DNA of 64,000 bases from Stenopsyche tienmushanensis (lineage: Eukaryota; Arthropoda; Insecta; Trichoptera; Stenopsychidae). Below the pieces are notes generated by a model that was not told where the DNA came from, did no database searches, and saw only the letters and a program-made list of their open reading frames with translations. Shown here piece after piece: positions 21,661 to 34,215 of the stretch. The stretch covers positions 2,294,001 to 2,358,000 of the forward strand of contig WACJ01000513.1 in NCBI GenBank assembly GCA_008973525.1, given 5' to 3'. A program made the translations under genes and the position numbers. How positions within the stretch are numbered: the stretch's first letter is position 1; the number at the start of each line of letters is the position of its first letter.

Positions 21661-24159
21661 CGCCTTTTGAGATATTTTCGCCCAATTTTCAATATATTTA
21701 AATTCGCTGGCAGTTAAAAGGTTAAACACAAATTTGTCTATGGCACTCGACGCCCTGAATTAATGCGTCAGTTTAAACTGGTCTGGTTAAAACTAGTTTT
21801 GACTGCTTATAACATAGATATCCAGTATAAACTAGTTTTTGTTATTAAAAACGCGTTCTAAATGTATACAGATTTTAGGTGTAACATCGATTGATTCGCG
21901 AATGCACACAGAACACGTACATACATACATTTCGAAAGGTCTTTAATTTAAGATTTTACTATTGTTAATAAGATGGCACCGTACTTACAAATCGATACAT
22001 ATGGTGATCCATTATTTTATTATAGCCCACATATTGAGAGAAAAACGAGTTTTCGCCTAGTTTATTGTATTGTATATTGTGAATTTATAAAAAAAAAATT
22101 GGCAACATATCGTCCGCATTCAGATTTTTCGTTCTTGTCTTGTGAATACGATCTAAAACTATGATTTACAGATCGACTTTGTGACTGTTTCGAGATGGAA
22201 AAAAGTACCATTTGCTATTTTTTTACATTGATAAATAAATTCTGATCGAATCGAATCAAAAAATGATAAAAATACATGTTAATTTATGAAGGATACGCAT
22301 TTCGAGGACCTGATTTGTTAATCTGATTGGATCAATGTCGTCACTTTCTTTTGATTTGTTGAGCATACTTATATTGTAAAGTGGATCTAAAATAGTCCAA
22401 AAAATAAAACAACTACAATGTGATAATACGTACACTAAATTGAACAAAATAATTTAGATTAAATACTTCTTTAATGTATAAGGGCAAAGTGCAAGTATGA
22501 ATATTGTAATGAACAAACCCCCAAAATTAATTTCATTGTATCGAACAAGTCTTAGAATGCACCTACGACTAAATGATTGATTGTTCAAATTGTTAACCCA
22601 ACACACATTCGATATGCATCCCATAAGCTCATCCGAAAATTGATGATAAATCGATCCTATGCATGGGAAAAAACGCAAATTTAACAATACTGTACGTAGC
22701 TATAAAAATTACGAATGTATTAATAGACATACAAGTGAAAAAAAGGGTAATAGCCTTTTGAAATTTATATAAAGTATAAGATATGTTTAAAAATTGCAGC
22801 CCTCCCGGCGCCTTCGGACATTTTGCATATACAGGCGCCGATCGGTTCATGTTTTTCTGTGATATAAAATAAACATCAGCGATCAGATGTGGATCACGAG
22901 AGCTGCGCGCACATGTGCGTGCGTATCCGCGCATATGTGCGTGTTCCGCGCGCCGCGAGGGCTGCAAACCATTTCATCTTTATCAGAATGATATTATTAT
23001 TAATCCTCTATTTTATAAGATTTAGCGGTACAATTTGTTGAAAGATTCGCTCTTATTTGGAGGCCCCATCCCGATTTGTACATTTTTTAAGAGTTGTCGT
23101 CACACAGTATTTACGATTATCATTGAGGAATATTTTAAGGATGACTATTATGGTGTATCTACGTATTCTGGGAGACCGTTATGTAATTATAGAGTTACAC
23201 AAACATAATTAAATACTATTATTTCTCGTTATTTGTTTTATTTTTTTATTTCGTTTATGATTTGCCGACCTTTCTTCCCTCTCGTTTCTCATCCCGATCC
23301 GAGGTGTTCCCGGCTCCGAAGCGACGACTGACACATGATTGTGTTTGTAGGTCGTGTTTTTGCGTTTGCCGTATGTGGCCAACTTCAAACAGGTTTCACT
23401 CTATCTTGGGATATCTAGAAACCGGTCTATTTCAGACTATTTTCTAGTGTGTATATAAAAATAAGTAAATAATTATGGTCGAAGGTTGGTCCATATATAC
23501 GTCATGTGTATAAACATTAAAATGATATATGGACGACGAAATTGGGTAAGTAAATGATTGATTCTTTCAATCATTGTGGATTCGGTGCTCTGGCTGCTCG
23601 AAGACTTGGACAAGATTAATAAATGAAAGGTTTATAAGCATAAGAAATGATCTTTTCGAACGAAAGTTACAGCCAGGAATTACAACTGCACTAAATCATA
23701 CGGAAATTAATAAAAAATGGATTCAAAACAAGCATTTTTGATTAGATTTGACATGCCAATATCTTATCATTTGATTATATTAGGCCAACCAAACAATAAG
23801 CGCGTTAATAATAATTCATTATTTTGGCAGTTTTTCGATCCCTTTTTTATAAAATCTCAGGCTGTGCTACATGGACCTGAAAATGTAACAATTCCCGTAC
23901 TTTATCCATATAATTTAAGCTTTATAAAGGCACACGGTATCACGAAGGACGCTTTATATTTTAATTTTATAGTTTTCCCGTTTTTTTTAAATATCGTTAA
24001 TGAGGCATTTCTCATCAACAATTTAAATCCTATTCAAAAAATCGTGTACCATCAAGGCGTGCAGTATCCATCCTATTCAATAACACCCATCCTATTCGTT
24101 TTAAGGATTTTAATGCATTGAAATTCGTCCAACTTTCATTTAGCCCCCACAATATTTAT
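21661..24159. other. Intergenic A/T-rich sequence, no gene seen
   Basis: No known repeat from this window and no recognisable gene. The largest open frame (23717-24121, 134 codons, plus) is rich in I, F, N and L, as expected from A/T-rich noise. A CG-rich alternating stretch lies at 22895-22970 (GCGCGCACATGTGCGTGCG) and may form an inverted repeat. Confidence 0.5.
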
Positions 24160-24682
24160 TTTTAAATGGCTTCTTAAAGAACTTCCAAAACATTTTGATC
24201 TTGCGAAATAAGCATATTTTCAAAGTTTAGACTTTTAAGAATATTTCCTTCAAAGGAATTTCCAAAATTTCAATTATTTACGGAGTTATAGCTGTTTTAG
24301 TGACGCGGCAACTAAGCCGCTCCTTCCAGAATGAAATGTTTAAACTACTTTTTTCAACACGGTTGACATAATATCTCAAGTTTTAATTAACAGATTTACT
24401 TCAAATTTAGCACAAATATTTTTTAAATATATTTCTTTATCGCTTCTACCAGATTTACGTCAAAATATTTTTTAAATTAATTTTTATAAATATAAAACTG
24501 TAAAAAATTATGTCACCATTTTCTGTTTTTTTTTTGTTGAGGTAGGGATAATAGAGACTTCTTTATTTATTAAGAATATTTTTAAAAAATATATTTTAGA
24601 TGCCTGGAAGGTTTAAAATCGTGTCAACTGAGACACACCCATTTTTGTACCCCTAACACTTTATCAGTCAATAATTTACAAT
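24160..24682 (-). repeat. AT-rich repeat A, copy 4 (reverse)
   Basis: One of the two longest copies. It begins with GGCTTCTTAAAGAACTTCC and CTTGCGAAATAAG, phrases shared only with copy 5. Then come TTAGTGACGCGGCAACTAAG, ACACGGTTGACATAATATC, and at the far end ATCGTGTCAACTGAGACACA and ACCCCTAACACTTTATCAG. Confidence 0.78.
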
Positions 24683-26034
24683 CAACAGAATACCCCCTTA
24701 AACGTCTGTCGCTCGATTTATATCAATATTGGCATCTGCGGACTGATATCATTTCATCATAATCATCTTTGAGTGTTTTAATGGCTTTTGCGGTATTCAA
24801 ACCCAAATTTTAAAAATAATCATCATACAATGTCAAATGTGGAATTTGTTAGTTTTGGGTCTGGACATTTTATCCTTGACGATAAAAATAATCTGTTGCA
24901 TATAAATAATGTTTAACGATATTTCTATAAAAAAATAGCCTAAAAAGATGTCTTTGGTATTGTGTCTGGACGCAAAATAAGCTCAAACTAATAAGTTCTC
25001 AAAATACGCAAAAACTCATTGCTCCCCCTAATATTTGTTGCATTTTTTAAAATTTAATATAGCATTTAAATGCACCAAACCGGCGACTTTTATGAGCAAG
25101 TATAAGATGTAAACGGTGAGTATTTTTGGCGCAATTTGATACGAAATACCAGATCGATCTGCGAAAATTTCAAGCGTATTGTTTCAAAGACACATGCCGA
25201 GATTGCTATCGATTTAATGTCGCGAGCATAAATTAAATAAGCATGCGTATGAGGGTGAATATCAATCGATGGGGGGTGGTTCTTGCTCGATTAAATCGAG
25301 CAGTTTCGAATCGAACCGCTTTTAGGAGCCGTTAAAACGCGGCCAAGCCGAGGCAAAGTCACGTGAAGAGATTTAATCGCAGCTCAAAGATAATTCTGAA
25401 CACCCTGTTTTGTATACAGCCTAATCAGATCATAGTTGACAAACAAACGCGCAATAAATTAAACTATAAAGTTAATTTAATTGGTTTTCCACTTGTAATT
25501 CAGACGAATATAAAGTTAACAACGGCTTATCGGGAATTAACTTGTACCGTAATGGTTAATTTTATTCACTCGATAAAGTCGAAAGCAAGTCTAGGACAGA
25601 AAATGGGTGCAGTAGAAAGCCAGAAGTATTCGCGCAAGTCAACGTTCGGCCTGATTTATTGGCATCTGGTACGTCCAGCTCGATCGGATCAACACGCATT
25701 TGAACACCTCTGGATTAAGCAGGTTGATCGACGGGAAAGTCGTCGATGCAGAATTCAACTGTGGCGTCGATTCCAGACGATGAAAGTCGCTTAGATGATT
25801 GGTTCGGAGTTGGCTAAAATAGTAAAATGCTACCTGTGGTATTTTTCTTATAGGTAAATATACTTTTGGCAAAGCGCAATAGATGTCACTGCATATTAAA
25901 AAAATATCCAAGTATGAAAATATGAACACTCATTCCTTCAAACAACAACCGATTCATCAACAATGATCAATGAATTGTACAAATAGATCAATATTTATAT
26001 AACGCATGAACGTACAATAGACATTACAGATCAT
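24683..26034. other. Intergenic sequence, no gene seen
   Basis: 25250-25800 has balanced composition and a 143-codon plus-strand frame (25363-25794) without recognisable motif. No repeat family matches. Could be regulatory or nothing. Confidence 0.4.
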
Positions 26035-26601
26035 TCAATAAGTTCGTAGGATATTTTTTTTTTAAATAAATTGCGATAAAACTCGTTATTTAATCAATAA
26101 GTTCGTATAATTTTTTTTTCTTTTTTCGTCGTTTTTTGATTTTTATTTTAAGAAATTATGATACCACGTTAATCTGTTCCGTACTGAGAACACGCCTAGC
26201 GTGTTCATATATATATACCCACTATTCTCTCAAAACCGCGCAGTATTAATCGAGCTTGTATATCAATAAATGCACCTTAACACTGTTGATATTGTTAGTT
26301 TTTTTTTGCAGCACACATTCGTTCGATCACGTCACGGTTTCAAATCTACAAGAGATATAGCTGGCGGCTATATTTTTAAAACAATATTGAAAAAATCCAA
26401 ATGACAAATATTCGCAATTTATAAACGCAAATAAAAATAGCCTAAGCAAATTTGAAGGATAAAAAAAACTTAATATTAATAAATTAAAGATATCTGAGAA
26501 TATTTAGATGCGTGTTAGGGTGCCTTTACAGTACGAACTTGCCATCAATTTATGAATGAATGAATGATAAGAATCATGTTACTATCCTACGAACTTATTG
26601 A
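26035..26601. mobile_element. Short mariner-like element with 19 bp perfect inverted ends
   Basis: TCAATAAGTTCGTAGGATA at 26035-26053 is perfectly inverted at 26583-26601. The 567 bp interior has no transposase frame but includes a copy of repeat D (ACCGCGCAGTATTAATCGAG at about 26236, then CTTGTATATCAATAAATGCA) and a second, internal AATCAATAAGTTCGTATAAT at 26092. It is a MITE-like deletion derivative. Confidence 0.75.
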
Positions 26602-27224
26602 GTGGTGTGTTATAAGCGTATTTTCACTCGAAATTAATTGCGCTTTTTTTCAATAAATGCAACCAAAATATTTTGAATTTGCCAATAAGAATATCATCAA
26701 TCTCAATACTTAAGAGTCCGGGCGATTTTCGCAAGAAATTCATAAAGCTCTACTTTCGTAAAATTGAAATAATTCTCAAACCGGCCGATAGATCGAAGCG
26801 AAATTTTAGTGGGGTCTACAAAAGAGTTCACTACATCGATGTGTATCAATATTACAGTGGTTTTCAATATGTGGTGCGTGTATCAGCGTTTTTATAAATA
26901 CAATTACGTATATTTTGTCGACATATTGATACGAAAATATTGATATATGTATGTAAAGCGGGCATGGACTGTAAAGTGTTAATGATTCATTATGTCTGTC
27001 AGGTATAATAATAAATTGTTCAAGATATTAAAAATGACGAAAATCAACAATAAACATGTCTTATAAAAACGATCAATTGCAATTGCATGCAAAATATTAC
27101 TTATTTAATACGTTTGTAATCGAATAACACATATTTAGTATAAAGTCAACACTCTATTATTATAATATTAATAAATGATTATTATTATAAACTATTTAAA
27201 ATCTAGCCTTTTCGTGAGTACTTA
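26602..27224. other. Intergenic, includes a probable third TTAA MITE
   Basis: Around 26830-26982, reverse-strand phrases match the TTAA MITE family (GATTGAAAACCACTGT-like and the terminal TTAACACTTTACAG). Its other end is not clear. Nothing else is seen. Confidence 0.35.
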
Positions 27225-27935
27225 CGGAAATATCCGTTTTGACCTTCACTATTCAGAAAGAGCACTCTTGTGCATTGAAGCTCCGAGGCGGACAGAGACA
27301 AAGAGAACTTAGCGCAGTTCGGGAGACTGAGACGGATAGCTTCTTCATATGCATCGCATGATTGTATAGACCGTTAAGTCCAAATGTATCCACTTATAAT
27401 GATTTCGATTTCAAGTGTGTTATTTGTCTACGCAAAGAAACGACCGAATATTGTGTGTTATCGAGAGTGTTTGTTTATTTAACTGCTTGCTGTTCTTCGC
27501 TGCGTGTTGAATGAGTCTTTGTCCAATTATCATTTCCTTCTAAAGGAGGAGCACTTGAATCGATTTTTTGTGCATTGTTTATGTAAAGAAATGAAGTGGT
27601 CTTGTATGCACTATCAAGTGTTCATTTACAATTGACTGCCTCGAATTGAAAATTGTCTTACGCTGATTAGGAGCTGACAGAAAGTAATCGGTGTAAAGCG
27701 ATTATGACATCAACGACTTCATCGATTTTAAATTTGCTCACTAACGAAAAGGCTAGAGTAGCGAAAATATCTTGCGAAAATAAAATAATGGGATTGCTTG
27801 AGGTCCGACCGATTGTCTTGGCCGTGGGAAGACTTGATCGTTTGGGGGCAACAGTCGTTTTTATCCGCTATTGTAGACGAACCGATGATGGACGGATTTC
27901 TATTATATATTATTATTATACTTATGACCAATAAT
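27225..27935 (+). repeat. Unclassified element, plus-oriented copy
   Basis: AGAAAGAGCACTCTTGTGCA, GCGCAGTTCGGGAGACTGAG and later AAGTAATCGGTGTAAAGCGA, ATCAACGACTTCATCGAT recur in reverse orientation at 32990-33170. An open frame at 27704-27934 begins at ATGACATCAACG within the shared part but has no recognisable domain. The GA-rich leader followed by a putative ORF start could be the 5' end of a retroelement or DNA transposon. Confidence 0.45.
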
Positions 27936-28564
27936 TATTAACATCCTTAATATATTGCATTTAAGCCATTCAAATCCTTATATAATAAACATGTATTTGG
28001 TATAAATTTGACCCAGTTTTTTTATAGTATGCCTTTAACACTGACGGCATCCATACTTTTGCATGGATGTACGCCAGCCATAGTTTGAGAGCCGCTGCTA
28101 TTAAGTACGAAGAGTGGATATTCATATACGTACGTAGAGGGATTAAAATGTTTGATAATTACTTCTGGACATAATTCTAATGTGGTCACCTTGCGAAATT
28201 CCATTTAGGGTGAAGCTCGCAACTAAGATATTTGTAGGGAGTGAAGGCCGGTCAAATTAGTAGTCTTCCTCTGTGGCCTCAGCTCTGGAGAGCTTTGCTT
28301 AAGCTTCGGGAAGCTTTTAAGGCTCTAGCGCGTGGCGGCGGCCTCTGGCGCCTTGGTCTACCATTGTAAGCAAATTAGACATGGTCTTATAAGGATTCGA
28401 GCGGCGGACTGGATGAATGGTCCAGCACGGACTCTTCATCCATTCTCAAATGGCGGCTCGCGGTTCGCTCGCTCGATGATGAATCCTGACGAGACAATCA
28501 TCGACAAAGCTCCAATCACACCAAGATGATCCATTTTGTTAAAAACTCAAAGCATTTTTCAGGT
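27936..28564. other. Intergenic sequence, no gene seen
   Basis: 28250-28460 is a balanced block with short open frames lacking motifs. No repeat was identified. Confidence 0.4.
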
Positions 28565-29112
28565 CATTCAACAAGGACGCTCAATTTTTCTTTTTTTTTC
28601 TTTTCAAAAAGATTTTGAGGATATCAATTGTCTACTGTTTATACATTTAAATCTGCGATTTAAGATAGCCCCAAAGGAATATATCTGAAGGCGTTAAATT
28701 GCACATTTTCGGTAGCCAATTCACATCGGGAAGACCATGCCTTCAAATCGTTCTTGTAGAATGTCCATCGTGGAATACGCTGTGTGACACGTAGCGCTTT
28801 TCTATTGAAACCACATATTGACCATATATATATCATCCAGTTTAGATGATAAAAAGTTGATTATTATTAATTGATGGTTATGGCAATGCCAGTTTTATTT
28901 TGGAATAAGTACCGATCGATGATTCCGCAGAGTATTGAATTTAAAAATAAAATTTAATAATTTGCACACATTATTTCAAATTATAATCTTTTATAAAAAA
29001 TTTGCCATATATTATCCTATGATTTACAATAAATTTAACAGATGTTTATTTAATAATATGGTCGTTATAATCTCACAAACATTGAGCGTCCGTATTGAAA
29101 GACCCCATACAT
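28565..29112 (-). mobile_element. Mariner-like element (GGACGCTC family B), copy 2
   Basis: The ends CATTCAACAAGGACGCTCAA and, inverted, TTGAGCGTCCGTATTGAAAG bound about 545 bp. On the minus strand, decayed frames give CHTAYSTMDILQERFEGMVF-like sequence and FLWGYLKSQI, typical of the catalytic C-terminal part of a Tc1/mariner-superfamily transposase (SPDLTPxDFFLWGYLKS type). Several frameshifts are present; inactive. Confidence 0.75.
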
Positions 29113-29314
29113 ATGTTACTCAAATCGATCAAATTAAAATCTCAAGCTCCATGTCATAATTATATTCCAACGCTCGATAATTTAAATAATATTTATCCAT
29201 GCAAAAATACAGATTTATAAGATCATTCGATTGCATACCCCTGGATCGAATGATCATATGATGATGAGAGTATGCTGATTTAACAGCTACAAAGTGGAAC
29301 CGAAAAGTCAATAA

Positions 29315-29842
29315 ATATTTATTTTTAAATGGCTTCCAAAAGGACTTGCAAAGCATATTGATCCTGCGAAATAAGAGTTCGAAAGCATTTTGTGGAAATT
29401 CGAATGAAAATTTGTTACTTTTAAAAAAATATTCTTGAAAGAAATTTCCAAAATTCTACTATTTTAGCGACACGGCCATGAAATCTTCTTGAAACTTTTT
29501 TTAACACGGTTGACATGATATCTCATATTTTATTTGGTTGATTTATTTTAAATTTAATTTAAATCTTTATTATAAAATTTTCTAACGTTCTTACCAGATT
29601 TATGTTCAAATTTTATTTTTAACCATTTTAAAAAAAATCAAAACTGAAAAAATATGACCAAAAATACTTTTTTTAAACAGTCGCCATTTTGTAAAAATAT
29701 TTTTTTCTTTGTGGTAGAAACCATAGTAATATCTTTATTAATTAAGATTTTTTTTTAAATTTTAAATGACTAGAAGACTTGAAATTGTGTCAATCAAAAT
29801 CCATCTTTTTTTAGCCCTTACACTTTACCAGTCTCTAAACAA
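29315..29842 (-). repeat. AT-rich repeat A, copy 5 (reverse)
   Basis: It begins with ATGGCTTCCAAAAGGACTTG and CCTGCGAAATAAGAG, then ACACGGTTGACATGATATC near 29503. It closes with AAATTGTGTCAATCAAAATC and AGCCCTTACACTTTACCAG. Confidence 0.76.
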
Positions 29843-30810
29843 GAATGCCCCTTTAATCAATCGTTTATTTTGGCAATTATCATATCATTATATTAACGAA
29901 TTGGAGATTCAACACCCTAAGATGTCATTTATAGTGTATTTAATTAAATTATCGTGGAATAAAATCATAAACGATTATATTTCCATTCGGCCCGGGCTGC
30001 CATTGCGTGTTTACGCAATCCCCTAAGATTGTCAATTTAATATGAATTTTGGAAGAATTAATGGAGTCGATGTTCTCATTGAGAATATTTCTCTTATTGT
30101 GTGGCATATATTTTATGAAATATTTTCGTATGAGCAAAGGAGGGTCTCCAATATATGAGCCGACAAAAATGTGGGGCCCGAGCCAAAGTACCGCACATAA
30201 CAGCCATTCCGGGGCGTTTTATAAAACAATCATTCATTGCGTTTCCCTTATTGTCTCTGTAGGCTTTGTATTCCGAAATATATCTCATATATATAAGGGA
30301 AAATATTCAAAAGATATCTAGTATAAATTGAATTTATGACTTTTCCAGCGCGAAGGTTTTTCCATCTCGAATCTTATATAATTGACCGTCTTTATTGATG
30401 TTCTTTTTTAGGACCTCCCTGTATTGAAATAGTCCTTTTTTGAATTTATTGGCATTTATATTTTGGCAAAAATAAAGAGAATAAGCGAATAAACTCATCA
30501 TCAATTTATGGCCACAAAAATTGTCCATTTTGCAAAATTGTTGATAAGCAGAAGAAAGTAAAAGCATCAATAGTTTGGATTGTAAAAGAATGCTTCTTAG
30601 ATCAAAATCCACGATCCACACTGACGTTTAGCGAAATAAGATCGATATAGTGATTTTATACGTTATCGACAATAAGTTTGGAAACGCCTTACTTATGTCA
30701 AATCATATCTATTAAGCGTTATACATATTTAAAAAAATATATTTTCAATACCAGAACGCTTTTACTTAATAATACATCAAAATTTGTAGTAAAATATTGA
30801 TACAATCGCA
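29843..30810. other. Intergenic A/T-rich sequence, no gene seen
   Basis: Short overlapping open frames on both strands without motifs. No repeat family recognised. Confidence 0.45.
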
Positions 30811-31240
30811 ATAAAAAATATGCATTGTACCATTAGAAGACACATGGAGGCTAGGACTTTGAAGAGCAGGAAAAGACCGGACCGCCCAAATTCTACTACG
30901 AACGCCGAAGATAATTTCGTTATAATGGATAAATCATAATTTGATTATTCCGTTCTTTTAACTTTGAGGGTATCAATTGTTTGCATTTTATACGCGCAAA
31001 TCTGCGATTTTAGATAGTCCCAAAATAAGAAGTCCAAAGGTGTTAAATCGATGGTCATGCCTTCAAATCGCTCATGCAGAATATCCATCGTAGCGTGCGC
31101 TGTAGCACCGTCTTCTTTGAATATCTTATAATAATTTGCCATATATTATTAAATAATTTACAATAAATTTGATGGATGTTGCTTTAACAACATGGACGTT
31201 ATAAGCTAACAAACATTGGGCGTTTTTATTGAAAGATCCA
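30811..31240 (-). mobile_element. Mariner-like element (GGACGCTC family B), copy 3, composite
   Basis: On the minus strand 31142-30945 reads MANYYKIFKEDGATAHATMD, then ILHERFEGMTIDLTPLDF and WDYLKSQICAYKMQTIDTLK. The DGATAH box holds a catalytic Asp and the DLTPLDFxxWDYLKS block is the C-terminal catalytic signature of this superfamily. The intervening residues are deleted. The right end, GGGCGTTTTTATTGAAAGAT, is the family terminus. At 30811-30905 on the + strand lies RRHMEAGTLKSRKRPGRPKS, an N-terminal helix-turn-helix tail in the opposite orientation. So two fragments face each other. Confidence 0.7.
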
Positions 31241-31925
31241 TTTGTGATTTATCCATCCATTTAACCTATTTGTGTTATTTAAATATTTATATTATGTGAT
31301 CATGTTCATGAGGAAATGTTTAATAATGTGTATATTTTATTTTTAATATTAAATGATGATGTAAGTTTTTACATGAGGTACTAAGCGTTTCCAAACTTGT
31401 TGTCGATAATGATTTTTTTATAAATTCTATAAATACACACTTACTCCATATCAAATACGTCCGTATATTAAAATTTACAGTCTGTATTGCGAACTTCATC
31501 AATGGAGAATGATGTTTGTTAGAGTTAAAGACCTCGGTTTAATGCATGGAAATAAAATTGATGGGTTTATTTTCCATGTTTTCATGTTTAAGGCTCCAAT
31601 TACCATTGTTATACTCGGTAAGATTTTAATCTCTTATTTATATTGGTGGATAGTTTGTAAAAAACAAATCCTCAGTTGATATTGTAATATGAATATGTAA
31701 ATGCACGAAGACGTGAGAGTAAACAGAAGTGTCAAAAGGGTTCACAGTAAATAGTGGCTCATAACGAGGGTGCCGTCAATTTTATGTATAACCGAATTTC
31801 TAATATATTTATGTGATGTAACTTTGCATGTAAAATGGATGTCATATTTTAATGACATTGTAATTGCTGATTTTATTATTTTTTTTTTTTAAATAAATCC
31901 TCTAATGTATGAAAATTTGCTACCC
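31241..31925. other. Intergenic A/T-rich sequence, no gene seen
   Basis: No motif, repeat or gene recognised. Confidence 0.5.
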
Positions 31926-32400
31926 TTATCGAACAAATAGTATCTTTGCATTCCAAAAGCATGGAAGCCGTTTGTAGTTTTGGATTCTGGATGGCAAACG
32001 TATAGGGGTTGAACTTTTTATAGCATGATTTAAATCTCTCGGCATAGCTCCACGGCTTCTCCCATGGGTGTCGGACAGATCGGTAGAATTAATTCTTCCG
32101 GCTTCATCCCGTGGCGGATAGGAGAGATCCATCCTAGGTAGGTCCCTGGTGAGTGGGCCATGTAAATTCCGTGTAGCTGCAATGACAGAGACCCTGGCGC
32201 CAAACACTTGGCTGAGAATGCGACCCCTCTGCATTCCTTGCGGCGCCCCTGGGGTCACAACCATGCGCTTGGGTACATAGTGCCTTGCCAGGTGCTCCCA
32301 ATGGGGGATCGCGGTCTGGTAGCTGCGCCTCTTCGGTGTCAATCCTACGCTTTTGACCCCGGACCATGGATGCTCTTAATGTCATCATCGGCTTGCATCA
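31926..32400. other. GC-rich island, probably foreign to the surrounding isochore
   Basis: 32090-32370 is much richer in G and C than the flanks and is open in two minus-strand frames (138 and 84 codons) and one plus-strand frame. None has a recognisable domain. The abrupt composition change suggests an old insertion, for example part of a retroelement, or a gene fragment. Confidence 0.4.
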
Positions 32401-32985
32401 ATTATTACGGATGTAAAGCCATGTCCAATCATCTCGCTGAAATCAAATTTCAGACATAAAGCAATTTTTGCCCATTAAAATTCATTTTAAAATCCAGTCA
32501 AAATCGAGTATGCAAGATTAATTAACACATTATGTACGGGAGATGTATTTTTTATGAATTACGCTCTTTATGATTTGGGTCGGCTAAATAGTTATTACGC
32601 GATGTTTTTTCATATTTTTTTTCACATTAATTGACTTATGAAGATTTGTTGAAACTATTTTCATAAAATTAAACACATTTCTAATACAAAAAAATGATCA
32701 AAAACAATGCTTAAATTTTGGATATATTTCTATATATTTTTTGTTGATGCTATAGAACGCATTCTATGAACAATCTGGAAACATTCCCTGACCTTAACCC
32801 TAGATCACTGGATCATATTTTCAGCGTCCGAGAATCCGAGTTTCGAATCTGTAGTCTGTGAGACTAATGCTTAGTGATTTAGGGTTAATAAAACAAAAGC
32901 TCACAAGATGTTATTAAAACAAATAAACATGTTTTTCTAACGATTTTAAATCGATTCTAAAAATGAACGATTTATTAACCTTTTA
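32401..32985. other. Intergenic A/T-rich sequence
   Basis: 32840-32885 (CGAATCTGTAGTCTGTGAGA, then TAATGCTTAGTGA) closely resembles 8895-8930 (GATTCTGTAGTCTGCGAGAC, then TAATGATTAGTGA), so a small dispersed repeat is present in both. Nothing else is seen. Confidence 0.45.
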
Positions 32986-33195
32986 CCGATTTATTAAACA
33001 TCGATGAAGTCGTTGATGCCATAATCGCTTTACACTGATTACTTTCTGTCGTGAGATGTATGTGTGGAAGCTCTCCGTCTCTGTCTCCGGAACTGCGCTA
33101 CGTTCTCTCTCTCTCAGTCTCTGTCTGTCTCCGAGCTCAATGTACAAAAGTGCTCTTTCGAATAAGTGGAGGGGGGGGTCCCAGATTCTGGGATA
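32986..33195 (-). repeat. Unclassified element, minus-oriented copy
   Basis: Reverse-complement match to 27225-27760: GATGAAGTCGTTGATGCCAT, TCGCTTTACACTGATTACTT, CTGCGCTACGTTCTCTC and AAGTGCTCTTTCGAATAAG. About 320 bp of the other copy is missing between the two shared blocks. It ends with a CT-rich tract and a G8 run at 33171-33178. Confidence 0.5.
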
Positions 33196-33309
33196 ATACT
33201 CCTTTAGAGGCTAAAGTCATTGTCCAAAATATTTTAAAACATTAATTAATGCATGTTATGGGGTGTGCGTACGATAAAGTATATGAATTTGTTCGATAAA
33301 AAATGAAGC

Positions 33310-33410
33310 TTGTGATTGTGTAATATATAATAAAATAGTCGAGCTACTAGTCTAGTGGTTGCTATACGCTATGTATACAAAAAATAGCCTGTCTATGATG
33401 TATTTGATTG
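33310..33410 (+). repeat. Dispersed repeat C, copy 2
   Basis: GTGTAATATATAATAAAATA then AGTCTAGTGGTTGCTATACG matches the copy at 40140-40390. It is truncated downstream. Confidence 0.6.
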
Positions 33411-33445
33411 AGATGGGTTCTTCCATTCATTTCGACCAATTGCCG

Positions 33446-34215
33446 ATTGGTGTCCCATAAGTTTCTTTCGTTTTAATATCAAGAAGAAAATAAATAATAA
33501 TTTGTATTACATGAAAATTTATTGAATAATATATGATCCATTCTATTCTATTACCTTTCTCCATCTCTCCGAAAGCCTCATAATGCCTTTTTGTCAAAAT
33601 TTCCCAGGTTTGTTGGCAAAATATTGATCAAGGTACATCTTTATATCATTTTTTGAATTAATTTTTTTACCACGTAAAGAATTTTTCAATGAAAGAAATA
33701 AATAATAATCTGAAGGGGAAATGTCCAGAGAGTATGGAGGATGAGGTAAAACATCCCAGTCAAATGATATTAATTTATTTCTGACGAGCAAAGACACACG
33801 AGGGCATAGAAACAATATTTTGTTGAATTGATCGTTTCACCTTGCTGAAGTAGCTCATAATAAACTACCCCCTTCTAGTCCCACCAAATGCATAGCAAAA
33901 CTTTTTTTTATGTAGGCCAGGTTTAGCTACAGTTAAAGCTTCTGTATCCTTGGTCCAAGACCGTTTACGTTGGATATTCTCATACAGTATCCAAATTTCA
34001 TCTCCAGTGACTCTTCAAAAATGGTTGGCTATTATGTCGTTGGAGAAGAAGATCGCATGTTGAAGTACGCTGAAGTTTATTTGAGTCAGTCAGTTCTTGA
34101 GGAAGCCATACATCTGAACGATTGATGTAGCCCAATTTTGTCAGATGATTATGGACGGATTTCCGTGGAATTTGTGAGGACTGACGGACTTTATGAGGAC
34201 TGTAATCTCCGTCTC
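33446..34215 (-). mobile_element. Mariner copy B (deleted), same family as 63082-63996
   Basis: The left end, GGTGTCCCATAAGTTTCTTT, is the 3' terminal repeat of a minus-oriented element. Minus-strand frames give the third catalytic block (PPYSLDISPSDYYLFLSLKN) at 33815-33594 and, further 5', IPRKSVHNHLTKLGYINRS and VWLPQELTDSNKLQRTS at about 34180-34050. The segment with HHDNARPH is deleted near 33810, so the second catalytic Asp is gone. The 5' end is truncated near 34215. This copy keeps the linker residues LPQELTDSN that the 63 kb copy has partly lost. Confidence 0.87.

Noticed and set aside
23717..24121. 134-codon open frame as a gene
   Set aside because: Composition dominated by I, F, N and L, as expected from A/T-rich DNA. 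No motif and no splice or promoter context.
25363..25794. 143-codon open frame as a gene
   Set aside because: No motif. The N-terminal half is intergenic-like and the C-terminal half only reflects a GC shift.
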